A stretch of DNA of 64,000 nt from Paenibacillus antri (GCF_005765165.1 NZ_VCIW01000002.1:186001-250000); one strand, 5' to 3'. Numbered from the stretch's first letter, positions 42,075 through 50,985 are shown. Notes: generated by a model from the letters alone, not told the origin. Numbers and translations are program-made.

Positions 42075-42099
42075 TCGAATCCTGCTATTGAAGCGAAAG

Positions 42100-42133
42100 A
42101 AGAACCCTCCCGGGAACGTCCGGGAGGGTTCTT
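42100..42133 (+). terminator. Terminator of the YhcN-like lipoprotein gene
   Basis: A perfect 14-bp stem (AAGAACCCTCCCGG) closes a 6-base loop 25 bases after the stop codon. Confidence 0.85.
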
Positions 42134-42208
42134 CGCGCGCTCCGGGATCGGACGACAAGTATATGCGATCCGAGAATCGCGTATGCGCCTATTTTTCGGG
42201 TCGTTAGC

Positions 42209-42236
42209 ACCATCGGTTTTCGCCCCTCATACTATA
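42209..42236 (+). promoter_or_regulatory. Sigma-K promoter of gerE
   Basis: AC (42209-42210) and CATACTATA (42228-42236) are exactly 17 bases apart, a full match to AC-17-CATANNNTA. In Bacillus subtilis gerE is transcribed by sigma-K, so position and sequence agree. Confidence 0.75.
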
Positions 42237-42294
42237 TGTTGACTGTATCCCTTAACCTTGTAAACCAAATCCCGAGCAAGGAGGGGTGACGCAC

Positions 42295-42519
42295 TTGAAG
42301 GGTAACGACCATCGCAACAAGTTCCTGTTGACGAACCGCGAACGGGAGGTGTTCGAACTTCTGGTTCAAGACAAGACGACCAGAGACATCGCCCAGCAGC
42401 TGTTTATCAGCGAGAAAACCGTACGCAATCACATTTCCAACGTGATGCAGAAGCTGAATGTCAAAGGCCGTTCTCAAGCGGTTGTGGAGCTGATCAGGCT
42501 CGGGGAACTGAACATTTGA
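42295..42519 (+). CDS. gerE: Late sporulation regulator GerE
   Basis: GerE is the LuxR-type DNA-binding protein that tunes coat gene expression late in the mother cell. The 74-aa protein is almost only a helix-turn-helix domain (LTNREREVFELLVQDKTTRD ... LFISEKTVRNHISNVMQKL), nearly identical to Bacillus GerE over its core and of the same length. The TTG at 42295 is chosen because AAGGAGG lies 10 bases upstream; the GTG at 42286 would leave only one base. It is preceded by a sigma-K promoter and followed by a terminator. It lies at the end of the spore-polysaccharide locus it may control. Confidence 0.95.
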   Translation: MKGNDHRNKFLLTNREREVFELLVQDKTTRDIAQQLFISEKTVRNHISNVMQKLNVKGRSQAVVELIRLGELNI

Positions 42520-42559
42520 CGTTCGACTTCTTTCCATACGGAACCCTCTTCTTGACCTT

Positions 42560-42600
42560 CCGTCCGCTTTCCCTCCGGGGGAAGCGGACGGGAGGTTTTT
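42560..42600 (+). terminator. Terminator of gerE
   Basis: The stem CCGTCCGCTT with its complement (one bulge) is followed by GGAGGTTTTTT, about 40 bases after the stop. Confidence 0.8.
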
Positions 42601-42684
42601 GAATTTTCGGGTGCGTCTTAGTACAATGATACGTACGATTCTCTTGCGTTGCGACGGCAGGGGACACGAGAGGAGCGCGAAGGC

Positions 42685-43677
42685 ATGAATACGATCATCG
42701 ACCGCGGAGAGGGCATCTGGCAGGTGAAGGTGCCGCTTCCGTTTCCGTTATTGTGGGTGAACGCGTACGTCGTCGTCGGTTCGAACGGCGACGTCGACGT
42801 GATCGATCCGGGGCTGCGCACCGAAGCCGCGGAAGCGCGTTGGGCGGAAGCGCTCGACGCCGTCGGCTTTCGCTGGGAGCGCGTCCGCGCGATCGTCTTG
42901 ACGCACCATCACCCCGACCATTACGGTTTGGCGGGGTGGATGCAGGCGCGCTCCGGAGGGGCGCCCGTCTTCATGTCGGACGTCGCCAGGGCGTCGGCGG
43001 AGCGCCTATGGGGAGCGGCCGAACGCGAGCGAACCGGGGAAGCGACGCTCGCGCTGTTCGCCCGCCACGGTTACCCGGAGGCGGCGCGCCCCGCGATGCG
43101 AGAACACCTCGACGGCTTCGTGCCGATGGTGTCTCCGCAGCCGGACCGGATCGAGACGATTCGGTACGGGGATCGCGTGCGGTTGGGCGACGCGGAATAC
43201 GAGGCGATCCATACGCCCGGACACGCGGGCGGGCATCTGAGCTTCTGGAACGAAGCCGAGGGTCGACTATTTTGCGGCGACCACGTGCTGCCCGGCATTA
43301 CGCCGAACGTCTCGCTGCTCCCGTTCGGCGACGAGGATCCGCTGGCGATCTATTTAGCGTCCCTGGAAGAAGTCGAACGCCTGCCGGTCGCGGCCGCGTT
43401 CCCGGGCCACCGCGAGCCGTTCGCGCATTACGGCGACCGCGTGCGCGCGATTCGGACGCATCACGACGAGCGCCTCCGGAAGATGGAGGCGCTGCTGATC
43501 GAACCGATGACCGGCTACGAGCTGTGCCGGGCGATGTTCGGGGACAAGCTGTCCGTCCATCAACTGCGGTTCGCCTTGTCCGAGACGATCGCGCATCTGG
43601 TTTACTTAGAAAACCAGGGCCGCGTCTCGCGGGCCGAGGAGCGGGGCGTCGCGTCTTTCGTCGCGCGTAGGCGCTGA
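42685..43677 (+). CDS. Metallo-beta-lactamase-fold hydrolase
   Basis: The 330-aa protein has the zinc-binding motif LTHHHPDHYGL (HxHxDH type, near residues 73-83). A second His is in IHTPGHAGGHLSFW, an Asp in FCGDHVLPGI and the last His in AFPGHREPF. A C-terminal winged-helix-like part (about 265-330, ELCRAMFGDKLSVHQLRFAL) is common in MBL proteins related to RNase Z or lactonases. The ATG at 42685 follows AGAGGAG. The substrate is unknown; thioester or lactone hydrolysis is usual for relatives. Confidence 0.88.
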   Translation: MNTIIDRGEGIWQVKVPLPFPLLWVNAYVVVGSNGDVDVIDPGLRTEAAEARWAEALDAVGFRWERVRAIVLTHHHPDHYGLAGWMQARSGGAPVFMSDVARASAERLWGAAERERTGEATLALFARHGYPEAARPAMREHLDGFVPMVSPQPDRIETIRYGDRVRLGDAEYEAIHTPGHAGGHLSFWNEAEGRLFCGDHVLPGITPNVSLLPFGDEDPLAIYLASLEEVERLPVAAAFPGHREPFAHYGDRVRAIRTHHDERLRKMEALLIEPMTGYELCRAMFGDKLSVHQLRFALSETIAHLVYLENQGRVSRAEERGVASFVARRR

Positions 43678-43686
43678 CCGCGGCCC

Positions 43687-44220
43687 TTACGGCGCCGGCG
43701 ACTCCGCCTCGTCTCGAGGCGGAAGCACCGCCGTGCGCGTGTGCGCGATGCGGCTGGACGCCGCCGCGGCGATCGCCCCGACGATATCGTCCAGGAACGT
43801 GTGGATGTATCCGTCGTTCTTGTCGTTCAGCCGTTCCAGAATGCCGGGCTTCAACTTGTCGATATAGCCGAAATTCGTATACCCGATCGTGCCGTAGATG
43901 TTCACGATCGACATCGCTAGAATTTCGTCGACCCCGTATAACCCCTCGTCGTTTTTCACCATCTCCTGCAGCGGCGCGAACAGCTCCCCGCGCTCGCACA
44001 GGATGTCCAATTGAATGCCCGTGAGGATCGCGTTCTGCACCTCGCGCTTCTCGAGCACCCGTTCAACGCTTTCCTTGCAATCCGCAAGCGTCAAATCCGG
44101 GATGTATTGATTCTGCAAAAACATGACCAGCTCCGCGATTTCCTCGGTGCGAACGTTCCGTTTCCTCAACCATTCCCGCGTCGCCTCCGCGACCTTCGCG
44201 CTGTCCAAGCTGTACTTCAT
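43687..44220 (-). CDS. Phosphatidylglycerophosphatase A-related protein (YutG-like)
   Basis: The 177-aa protein matches the Firmicutes PgpA/YutG family: GIQLDILCERGELFAPLQEM, DEGLYGVDEILAMSIVNIYG and FLDDIVGAIAAAASSRIAH. In these organisms the protein is shorter than E. coli PgpA and less hydrophobic. PgpA removes the phosphate from phosphatidylglycerophosphate in phospholipid synthesis; that role for YutG is likely but not shown by this sequence. It is convergent with the MBL-fold gene, with 9 bases between stop codons and no clear terminator there. Confidence 0.85.
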   Translation of the reverse strand: MKYSLDSAKVAEATREWLRKRNVRTEEIAELVMFLQNQYIPDLTLADCKESVERVLEKREVQNAILTGIQLDILCERGELFAPLQEMVKNDEGLYGVDEILAMSIVNIYGTIGYTNFGYIDKLKPGILERLNDKNDGYIHTFLDDIVGAIAAAASSRIAHTRTAVLPPRDEAESPAP

Positions 44221-44377
44221 CCGCTATCCGACCCCTTTGCGCCATTAAACCTATCGGTCCGTATTATGCCCTCGGGAGGGCTCGTCAACTCTTTTTTTCG
44301 AGTGGGACAAAAAGTAGTTATAAAACCGGGGGAGGCTCGTATACATAGTACAAACTCATTGGGGAGGCTCATGAACC

Positions 44378-45421
44378 ATGAATCGTAATAAAAAAGTTGG
44401 CTGGATCAGCATCATTGCTTCCGTCGGCATCTTATCGGGTTGCTCGCTGTCCGGCACGACCGGATCGACGCCGATCGACCCGCCGCAAGAACTTACGGGC
44501 GAAGGCGAAGGGGCGGCGATCGCCGCGTCGGCCGAAGCGGCGACCTCGTTCAACGCTACGCTGTTCGCCCGCGACGCGGACGGCTACGTCGCCCCGCTCA
44601 GCGTGAAGCTGCCGTTCGAAACGCCGGACGTGGCGAAGCGGACGCTCCAATATATGGTGAAGGGCGGTCCGGGCGAAGACTTGATGCCTGAAGGTTTCTC
44701 CGCGCTTCTGCCCGAAGGGACGGAAATTATTTCCCTCGATATCGACACGACGACGAAGACGGCGACGATCGACTTCAACGAAGCGTTCCTCGCGTACGAC
44801 GAAGCGGACGAGCGTCAAATTCTCGAGGGCGTTACATGGGCGATGACGAGCTACCCGTCCGTCGAATACGTGCAGCTGTGGGTCGGCGGGAAGGCGCTCA
44901 AGGAGATGCCGGTCGCGAAGACGCCGCTCGCCGCGCCGCTCTCGCGGAAATTCGGGATCAACGTCGAGCGCGCTTCCGGGGTGGAATTTTCCCGGGCGAC
45001 GCCGGTTACGTTGTACTTCCTCAATCAGACGGCGGACAGCTTCACGTACTACGTGCCGGTCACGCGCCTTATCGATCTGACGGACGACGTCGCAAGCGCG
45101 ACGGTCGCCGAGCTCGTCAAGGGCCCGCTCGACACGAGCAAGCTCGAAGCCGTCTTCCTTCCGACGGAAAGCGCCGAAAGCACGGTCAGCTTAACGGGCG
45201 ACAACGTCGCCGTCGATCTCGACGCGGCGCTGGCGGGTTCCGGGGCGAAGCTTCCGGTCGAGGGGCTGCAAGCGGTCGTGCTGTCGCTCACCGAGACGAC
45301 GCCGGCGAAGAGCGTACAAATTACGGTCGACGGCGCGGCGCAAGTGATCGCCACCGACGACAAGGATTACGGGGCGCAGCCGGTCGCCCGCCCGAAGGCG
45401 CTCAACCCGCTGGAGCTGTAA
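44378..45421 (+). CDS. gerM: Spore germination/sporulation lipoprotein GerM
   Basis: GerM is a mother-cell lipoprotein needed for engulfment and later germination in Bacillus. The 347-aa protein has a lipobox ILSGC (Cys22) followed by a Thr/Pro/Glu linker. It has two GerMN domains (about 55-180 and 200-330; for example ARDADGYVAPLSVKLPFE and TLYFLNQTADSFTYYVPVTR). GGGGAGG lies 11 bases before the ATG. The order gerM-rph-rdgB is the same as in B. subtilis (gerM-rph-ysnA), which supports the name. Confidence 0.93.
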   Translation: MNRNKKVGWISIIASVGILSGCSLSGTTGSTPIDPPQELTGEGEGAAIAASAEAATSFNATLFARDADGYVAPLSVKLPFETPDVAKRTLQYMVKGGPGEDLMPEGFSALLPEGTEIISLDIDTTTKTATIDFNEAFLAYDEADERQILEGVTWAMTSYPSVEYVQLWVGGKALKEMPVAKTPLAAPLSRKFGINVERASGVEFSRATPVTLYFLNQTADSFTYYVPVTRLIDLTDDVASATVAELVKGPLDTSKLEAVFLPTESAESTVSLTGDNVAVDLDAALAGSGAKLPVEGLQAVVLSLTETTPAKSVQITVDGAAQVIATDDKDYGAQPVARPKALNPLEL

Positions 45422-45582
45422 TCCTCCGCAAGCGGAAGAACCAAGTTACTCGAAGGAAGCCGCTTCTCGCGTAGCGAGGGGCGGCTTCCGTCTTGGAAAA
45501 GTGATTTTCCCGGAACGATCTGGTACACTACCCGAAGAAGCGGATTCTGACGAAGCGCAGCACAAGAAGGAGCGAACTCAAC

Positions 45583-46353
45583 ATGATACGGACCGACGGA
45601 CGTCAATGGGACGAAATACGCCCGACGACGATGACGACAGGCGTGAATAAATATGCGGAAGGCTCGGTATTGATCGAGGTCGGCGCGACGAAGGTAATAT
45701 GCACCGCGACCGTCGACGAGAAGGTGCCTCCGTTCATGAAGGGGCAGGGGCGCGGCTGGGTGACGGCGGAGTACGCCATGCTGCCGCGGGCGACGCAGGC
45801 GCGCAACCAGCGCGAATCGGCGAAGGGCAAGCTGACGGGACGAACGATGGAAATCCAACGTCTCATCGGCCGGGCGCTGCGGTCGGTCGTCGATCTGCAC
45901 GCCCTCGGCGAGCGAACGATCACCCTCGATTGCGACGTCATCCAAGCGGACGGCGGCACGCGCACGACGTCGATCACCGGCGCTTTCGTGGCGCTCTGCC
46001 TCGCGGTGGACAAGCTGCGGGCGTCGGGCCACATCCCGGAGACGCGTAAGCATCCGATCACGGATTATCTGGCTTCTCTCAGCGTCGGGGTCGTGAACGG
46101 CCACGTGCTGCTCGACCTGAACTACGAGGAAGACAGCAAGGCGATCGTCGACATGAACGTCGTCATGACGGGCGCGGGGAAGCTGGTCGAAGTGCAAGGC
46201 ACGGGCGAGGAAGCGCCATTCACGCGGCAGGAGATGAACGCGATGCTCGACGTGGCGGAGCAGGGCATCCGGCGGATGCGCGCCTTGCAGCGAGAAGCGC
46301 TCGGCGCCGCGGGAGCCGCCATTCCGGAAGCGAGCGAGACGCCCCATGCGTAA
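45583..46353 (+). CDS. rph: Ribonuclease PH
   Basis: This is a phosphate-dependent 3'-5' exoribonuclease of 256 aa that trims tRNA 3' ends. The start [29 protein letters not shown], the RNA-contact [16 protein letters not shown]-type block and [19 protein letters not shown], with catalytic Asp residues later ([20 protein letters not shown]), are all present. AAGGAG precedes the ATG. Its stop overlaps the start of the next gene by eight bases. Confidence 0.96.
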   Translation: MIRTDGRQWDEIRPTTMTTGVNKYAEGSVLIEVGATKVICTATVDEKVPPFMKGQGRGWVTAEYAMLPRATQARNQRESAKGKLTGRTMEIQRLIGRALRSVVDLHALGERTITLDCDVIQADGGTRTTSITGAFVALCLAVDKLRASGHIPETRKHPITDYLASLSVGVVNGHVLLDLNYEEDSKAIVDMNVVMTGAGKLVEVQGTGEEAPFTRQEMNAMLDVAEQGIRRMRALQREALGAAGAAIPEASETPHA

Positions 46354-46975
46354 GACGATCGTCGTCGCCACTCGGAACAAGGGGAAGGCCGCCGAATTCC
46401 GCGAGATGCTCGCGCCGCTCGGCTACGAGGTGCTGTCGCTGCTCGACATGCCGGACAGCGCGGCGCCGGACGTCGTAGAGGACGGCGCGACGTTCGCGGC
46501 GAACGCGGAGAAGAAGGCGCGCTCGGCGGCGGCCGCGCTCGGGCGCCCCGCCCTCGCCGACGACTCGGGCCTCGTCGTCGACGCGCTGGACGGCGCGCCG
46601 GGCGTCTACTCCGCCCGCTACGCCGGCGAGAACGCGGACGACGCGCGCAACAACGAGAAGCTGTTGCGCGAGCTCGCCGCAAGAGGCGAACGGCGCGAAG
46701 ACGTCGCGCCCGGGGCGGCCGCGCTGAGCGCGGCGCGCTTCGTCTGCGCGCTCGCGCTGCACGATCCCGAGACGAACGAGACGACGTTCGCGGAAGGAGC
46801 GTGCGAGGGCTTCATCCTCGACGAGGCGCGCGGCGCGGGCGGATTCGGATACGATCCGCTCTTCTACTCGCCGGCGCTCGGGAAGACGTTCGGGGAGGCG
46901 ACTCCGGAAGAGAAGCATCGGCTGAGCCATCGCGGACAAGCGCTACGGGCGATGGCCGAGAAGCTGCGGACGTAA
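46346..46975 (+). CDS. dITP/XTP pyrophosphatase (RdgB/HAM1 family)
   Basis: The 209-aa enzyme removes non-canonical purine nucleotides. The substrate motif [17 protein letters not shown] is at the N-terminus, and [20 protein letters not shown] and [11 protein letters not shown] carry the nucleotide and metal contacts. The gene overlaps rph, as in B. subtilis. A bidirectional terminator follows. An Ala/Arg-rich stretch (about 112-128) enlarges a loop compared with E. coli RdgB. Confidence 0.95.
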   Translation: MRKTIVVATRNKGKAAEFREMLAPLGYEVLSLLDMPDSAAPDVVEDGATFAANAEKKARSAAAALGRPALADDSGLVVDALDGAPGVYSARYAGENADDARNNEKLLRELAARGERREDVAPGAAALSAARFVCALALHDPETNETTFAEGACEGFILDEARGAGGFGYDPLFYSPALGKTFGEATPEEKHRLSHRGQALRAMAEKLRT

Positions 46976-46981
46976 CGAAAG

Positions 46982-47017
46982 AACGGCGGCGGGGGAGTGA
47001 AGTCCCCTGCCGCCGTT
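46982..47017. terminator. Bidirectional terminator between rdgB-like and asparagine synthetase genes
   Basis: A 14-bp GC-rich stem (AACGGCGGCGGGGG with its complement, one G-T pair) has T residues on both sides. Confidence 0.85.
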
Positions 47018-47024
47018 TTCCATA

Positions 47025-48872
47025 TTATCTTACCGTAACCTTATACGTCTTCAGCCACGTGTCGACCTGCGCGAGGTACGCGAACAGCTGCGGCCCCGTC
47101 ATGAGCTGTCCGAACCACGGAATGTCGAATTGGTCCGTCTCGCCCTTCGCCATCTGCCGAATCTTGCCGGCGTCGATGAATTGAAGGATCGGAGAGGAGC
47201 TGTCGTCGAGGATCGATTCGACCCACGACCGCACGGCGGCCAAATACGCCGGATTATGCGTCTTCGGGTAGGGGCTCTTCTTGCGGTAGAGCACCTCGTC
47301 GGGGAGCGCGCCTTCGAGCGCCTTGCGGAGGATCCCCTTTTCCCTATCCCCCGTCATCTTCATCTCCCACGGAATGTTGAACACGTAGTCGATCAACCGA
47401 TGGTCGCAGAACGGCACGCGCACCTCGAGACCGGCCGCCATGCTCATGCGGTCCTTACGGTCGAGCAGCGTCGGCATGAAACGCGTAATGTTGAGGTACG
47501 ACATCTCGCGCATCCGCCCGAGCCGGCCTTCCTTCTCGTTCGGGAGACGGGGCACCTCGGAGAGCGCTTGGGCGTATCGGTCTTCGACGTATTCCACGGG
47601 CCGAATCCACTCGGCGAGCTCCGGCTTCAGCAGCTCCGCGCGCACGCCGGTGAACAGCGACCACGGGAACGTATTCGCGTTCAGCGCGTCGTCTCGATGA
47701 AACCAAGGATACCCGCCGAAAATTTCGTCCGCCGCTTCGCCCGAGATCGCGACCGTCGCGCCCTTCTTAATTTCGCGGCAAAACAGCAGCAGGGACGCGT
47801 CGACGTCGGCCATGCCCGGCATGTCGCGCGCGAATACGACGTCCTCGAGCGTCGCGACGAGCTCCGGCGTATCGAATTCGATGAAGTGGTGCTCGGTGCC
47901 GAGGTATTCGGTCATCTTCTCGATCCACGGCCGGTCGGGGTTCGGCGTGAACGCCGACGACTTGAAGTGCTTGTCGTTGTCGACGTAGTCGATCGAATAC
48001 GTATGCAGGGTGCCGAGCCCGTTCGCTTCGTAATGCTTCGCCGCGAACGACGTCAACGCGCTGGAGTCGAGACCGCCGGAAAGCAGCGTGCACACCGGGA
48101 CGTCGGAGACGAGCTGTCGTTCGACCGTATCCTTCAGCAGCGCGCCGACGGTTTGCGCCGTCGTCTCGAGATCGTCCGTATGTTCTCTCGCTTCGACCTT
48201 CCAATAGCACTGCATGCGGATGCCGTTGCGATCATAGACGAGGAAGTGTCCCGGCTTCAATTCGTTCATGTCGCGGAACACCCCGTGGCCGGGCGTACGC
48301 GCGGGACCGACGGCGAAAATTTCGGCGAGGCCGTCCGGACCGATCTCCGGCTGGAAGACGGGGTTCGCGAGTATCGCTTTCGGCTCGGATCCGAACAGGA
48401 ATGCGCCGTTCGCGTGGGAGTAGAAGAGGGGTTTGACGCCGACGCGGTCGCGGCACAGGAACAGGCTTTGGTCGCGCTCGCTCCAGACGGCGAAGGCGAA
48501 GATGCCGTTCAGCCGGTCGACCGCGCCCCGGCCCCATTCGATGTAGGAAACTAAGAGCACCTCGGTGTCGCAGTTCGTCTTGAAGACGTGGCCTCGGGCT
48601 TCGAGGTCCTTGCGAAGCTCGAGCGTGTTGTACAGCTCGCCGTTATATACGATCGTGAACGTGTGACCGCCGTATTTCCGATACATCGGCTGCGCGCCGT
48701 TCGTCGGGTCGATGATGCTCAGCCGGCGGTGTCCGAGGGCGCAATGGCCCGAAATCCAAGTGCCGGAGGCGTCCGGACCGCGGGCGCCCATCGTTTCCGT
48801 CATGTTTTCAAGAATGGTCGGATAATTGGTCAATTGTTTGTTCCAGTCGACCCATCCCGTGATTCCACACAT
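47025..48872 (-). CDS. Asparagine synthetase (glutamine-hydrolysing), AsnB/AsnO type
   Basis: The 615-aa enzyme makes asparagine from aspartate, ATP and glutamine. The start is set so that Cys2 becomes the N-terminal nucleophile of the glutaminase domain (CGITGWVDW). RRLSIIDPTNGAQPM and YNGELYNTLELRKDL follow. The C-terminal synthetase domain has the ATP pyrophosphatase loop LLSGGLDSSAL near residue 265 and a conserved EVRVPFCDHRLIDYV. AAAGGGA lies 8 bases before the ATG. The length is nearer to the sporulation-linked AsnO of Bacillus (614 aa) than to AsnB (632). The leader holds a terminator-like hairpin. Confidence 0.95.
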   Translation of the reverse strand: MCGITGWVDWNKQLTNYPTILENMTETMGARGPDASGTWISGHCALGHRRLSIIDPTNGAQPMYRKYGGHTFTIVYNGELYNTLELRKDLEARGHVFKTNCDTEVLLVSYIEWGRGAVDRLNGIFAFAVWSERDQSLFLCRDRVGVKPLFYSHANGAFLFGSEPKAILANPVFQPEIGPDGLAEIFAVGPARTPGHGVFRDMNELKPGHFLVYDRNGIRMQCYWKVEAREHTDDLETTAQTVGALLKDTVERQLVSDVPVCTLLSGGLDSSALTSFAAKHYEANGLGTLHTYSIDYVDNDKHFKSSAFTPNPDRPWIEKMTEYLGTEHHFIEFDTPELVATLEDVVFARDMPGMADVDASLLLFCREIKKGATVAISGEAADEIFGGYPWFHRDDALNANTFPWSLFTGVRAELLKPELAEWIRPVEYVEDRYAQALSEVPRLPNEKEGRLGRMREMSYLNITRFMPTLLDRKDRMSMAAGLEVRVPFCDHRLIDYVFNIPWEMKMTGDREKGILRKALEGALPDEVLYRKKSPYPKTHNPAYLAAVRSWVESILDDSSSPILQFIDAGKIRQMAKGETDQFDIPWFGQLMTGPQLFAYLAQVDTWLKTYKVTVR

Positions 48873-48935
48873 TGATTTCATCCCTTTCCATCCTGGGTGT
48901 CTCGCAAGCGCCCGCCGACGGTCCCCTTCGACGAG

Positions 48936-48958
48936 AAAAAGGCCTCTCGGGCCTTTTT
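48936..48958. terminator. Terminator-like hairpin in the asparagine synthetase leader
   Basis: AAAAAGGCC and GGCCTTTTT pair around a 5-base loop, about 65 bases upstream of the start codon. T runs flank it on both strands. It may end antisense transcription or attenuate the gene. Confidence 0.55.
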
Positions 48959-49136
48959 TTGTCACGGCGTTTGTTCGTTTGCCTTACGGAGAATCTCGAG
49001 GACCGAAGAACGCGTCGGGCGGTTTCAAGCGTGCCATTAGCGGATTATGGTTATAGGTATGCGCGGAGCGAGGATAAGATGCAAGTCCCTGCGGGATTCT
49101 ATAGGAGGATAAGCCTAAGAGAGGTGTGACAAGCGT

Positions 49137-49481
49137 ATGGTCGAGATACAAGATGCGTCGTTCGTTCGACTCGGGTACAGCGGGGACGAGACGTTCGCCG
49201 AAGTCGAAGTGAAGGCGGCCGGCTTCGACGCGCCGCTGATCGCCGCGTTCAAGAGAGGGGCGGACGGGTCCTTCGCGCTGACGAACGTCGCCGAGAAGCG
49301 GGACGATCGCGACTTGGATTGGTACGACAACAACTTGCACGACGCGTATCCGAGCGCGATGGATCGGCTGTTCGGCGCGGGCTCGGACGGAGAGACGACC
49401 CGTCGCTCGTTCGCGGAGCAGGTGCTGCGATTCGGGGACGTTCGCGATCGGATCGAAGATACGCTCTATTACGGCGGTTAA
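49137..49481 (+). CDS. Hypothetical protein, 114 aa
   Basis: This small acidic protein begins VEIQDASFVRLGYSGDETFA and ends RFGDVRDRIEDTLYYGG. There is no signal peptide, membrane helix or Cys. AGAGAGGTG is 10 bases before the ATG. Codon use matches the neighbours and the frame is closed by nearby stops in others, so it is probably a real gene. I cannot place it in a family. It sits between the asparagine synthetase and the protease genes without obvious link. Confidence 0.6.
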   Translation: MVEIQDASFVRLGYSGDETFAEVEVKAAGFDAPLIAAFKRGADGSFALTNVAEKRDDRDLDWYDNNLHDAYPSAMDRLFGAGSDGETTRRSFAEQVLRFGDVRDRIEDTLYYGG

Positions 49482-49643
49482 TATTCGCGCGGCGAACGCC
49501 CGGCCGGATCGGGCCCGATTCGCCGCGCTTTCGCGCGCGGCGGGAACCCTAGCGAAACCCCGACGACGAAACTGCGTGTTATAATGGTAGAAAAGGTTCG
49601 CGAAGCGACGGACCGAGCGCATTTTCGAAGGGGGCGGCGAAGG

Positions 49644-50498
49644 TTGGCGGAACAAGAGAAGAAGGAAGACGTAGAGCGGGACAAGGTTCCGACCGACTTC
49701 ACCGGCTACAAGGACCGGGAATACGGGCGCGATTTCACGGAAGAGGAACTGACCGATCTGTTCAAGGCGGCCGACGAGGAAGGGGAAGCGCCGCCTCCGT
49801 TTTTCCGGTCGCCGCGGTTCCAGAAGATTATCGCCGGCGTGCTGGCGTTGATGGTGTGCGCGCAGGTGATGGCGCTCGTGCCGCAAGTGTTTTCGCTCGC
49901 GGCGGTGCGGTTCTTGACCGTGTCCGCGCAGCTGTCGCAGTCGGCCGAAATCCAGGAATATAAGGAGTCCGTGGTCGTGATCCGATCCGGCGGCTCGAAG
50001 GGGACCGGCTTCTTCGTGTCGGAGGACGGCCTCGTCGTGACGAACCGCCACGTGGTGGACGAGTCCAAGACGCCTCTCGTTCACCTCTCGGACGGCAGCG
50101 TCTATCAAGGGCGGGTGTTATGGTCGGACGACGAGGTGGACTTGGCGCTCGTCGACATCGACGCGGAGGGCGTCCCGGCGCTGCCGCTCGCGGCGACGTA
50201 CGACGGCGCGGAAGACGTGCCGGTCTACATTATCGGCAATCCGCTCTTCTTTAACGGCATCGCGAACGAAGGAGTGACGCGAGGGCTGCTCCCGGACCGC
50301 GATCCGCCGATGCTGGCGATCGACGCTCCCGTGTACCGCGGGAACAGCGGCAGTCCGGTCATTACCGAAGAAGGGGAAGTGATCGGCGTCGTCTACGCGA
50401 CGAGCTCGATGGAACGAGACGGCAAGAAGCTGCGCATCGGGCTCGCGGTGCCGATCGATTGGGTGCATCGCCGGATGGCCGAGCCGCCCGCGCCGTGA
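49644..50498 (+). CDS. Membrane-anchored trypsin-like serine protease without PDZ domain (HtrA-related)
   Basis: The 284-aa protein has a charged cytoplasmic N-terminus (about 1-55), one membrane helix (IIAGVLALMVCAQVMALVPQ) and an external protease domain. The triad is His136 (VVTNRHVVDE), Asp166 (DEVDLALVDID) and Ser235 (YRGNSGSPV). HtrA proteins normally carry one or two PDZ domains; here the chain ends after the protease domain. The TTG at 49644 follows AAGGGGG. A TATAAT at 49580-49585 covers a more upstream ATG, which therefore is not the start. Confidence 0.87.
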   Translation: MAEQEKKEDVERDKVPTDFTGYKDREYGRDFTEEELTDLFKAADEEGEAPPPFFRSPRFQKIIAGVLALMVCAQVMALVPQVFSLAAVRFLTVSAQLSQSAEIQEYKESVVVIRSGGSKGTGFFVSEDGLVVTNRHVVDESKTPLVHLSDGSVYQGRVLWSDDEVDLALVDIDAEGVPALPLAATYDGAEDVPVYIIGNPLFFNGIANEGVTRGLLPDRDPPMLAIDAPVYRGNSGSPVITEEGEVIGVVYATSSMERDGKKLRIGLAVPIDWVHRRMAEPPAP

Positions 50499-50927
50499 TC
50501 ACTTCAACGCGACGAGAATCGCGCCGATCGCGATGAGCCCGACGCCGGCGCCGTTCAGCCAAGTGACGCGCTCGCCGAGCAGGAAGAACGCGAGGACGAC
50601 GGCGAACACGACGCTAAGCTTGTCGATCGGCGCCACCTGGGAGACGGTGCCGACCTTCAGGGCCAGGAAGTAAAACAGCCAGGACGCCGCCCCGGCCGCG
50701 CCGCTGAGCGCGATGAACGTCAGCGCCCGGCGCTGATGCAGGATATCGAAGACGGCGGACCACTTGCTCTGTACGGCGACGACGCCGACGAGGAACGCCG
50801 CCATGATGGCCGCGCGAATCGCCGTGGCCGCGTTGGCGTCCAGCTCTTCGAGGCCGATCTTCCCTAGAATCGCCACGAACGCCGCCGTAACGGCGGATAG
50901 CAGGGCGTATATGAACCAGAGCGCCAT
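50499..50927 (-). CDS. Half-size EamA/DMT-family transporter
   Basis: The 142-aa membrane protein has about five hydrophobic helices (FIYALLSAVTAAFVAILGKI; ALTFIALSGAAGAASWLFYF; LSVVFAVVLAFFLLGERVTW) and corresponds to a single EamA domain. Usual DMT transporters hold two. Single-domain forms work as dimers, by analogy with small multidrug resistance proteins. Its stop codon meets the stop of the protease gene at 50498/50499. The substrate is unknown. Confidence 0.85.
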   Translation of the reverse strand: MALWFIYALLSAVTAAFVAILGKIGLEELDANAATAIRAAIMAAFLVGVVAVQSKWSAVFDILHQRRALTFIALSGAAGAASWLFYFLALKVGTVSQVAPIDKLSVVFAVVLAFFLLGERVTWLNGAGVGLIAIGAILVALK

Positions 50928-50958
50928 ATTTCGGGTTCACCTCATATATGTATTGGTA

Positions 50959-50985
50959 CGAAGACGCCCTTGACGGGCGTCTTCG
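50959..50985 (-). terminator. Stem-loop after the Gln-rich protein gene
   Basis: An 11-bp stem (CGAAGACGCCC) with a 5-base loop lies 17 bases beyond the stop codon on the reverse strand. No long T run follows. Confidence 0.6.

Noticed and set aside
44300-44377. Sigma-E promoter of gerM
   Set aside because: CATAGTAC and TATAAA are present, but their spacing (about 19) does not fit the sigma-E consensus.
48873-49136. T-box riboswitch controlling the asparagine synthetase gene
   Set aside because: No specifier stem or the conserved T-box sequence was recognised; only a short hairpin is present.
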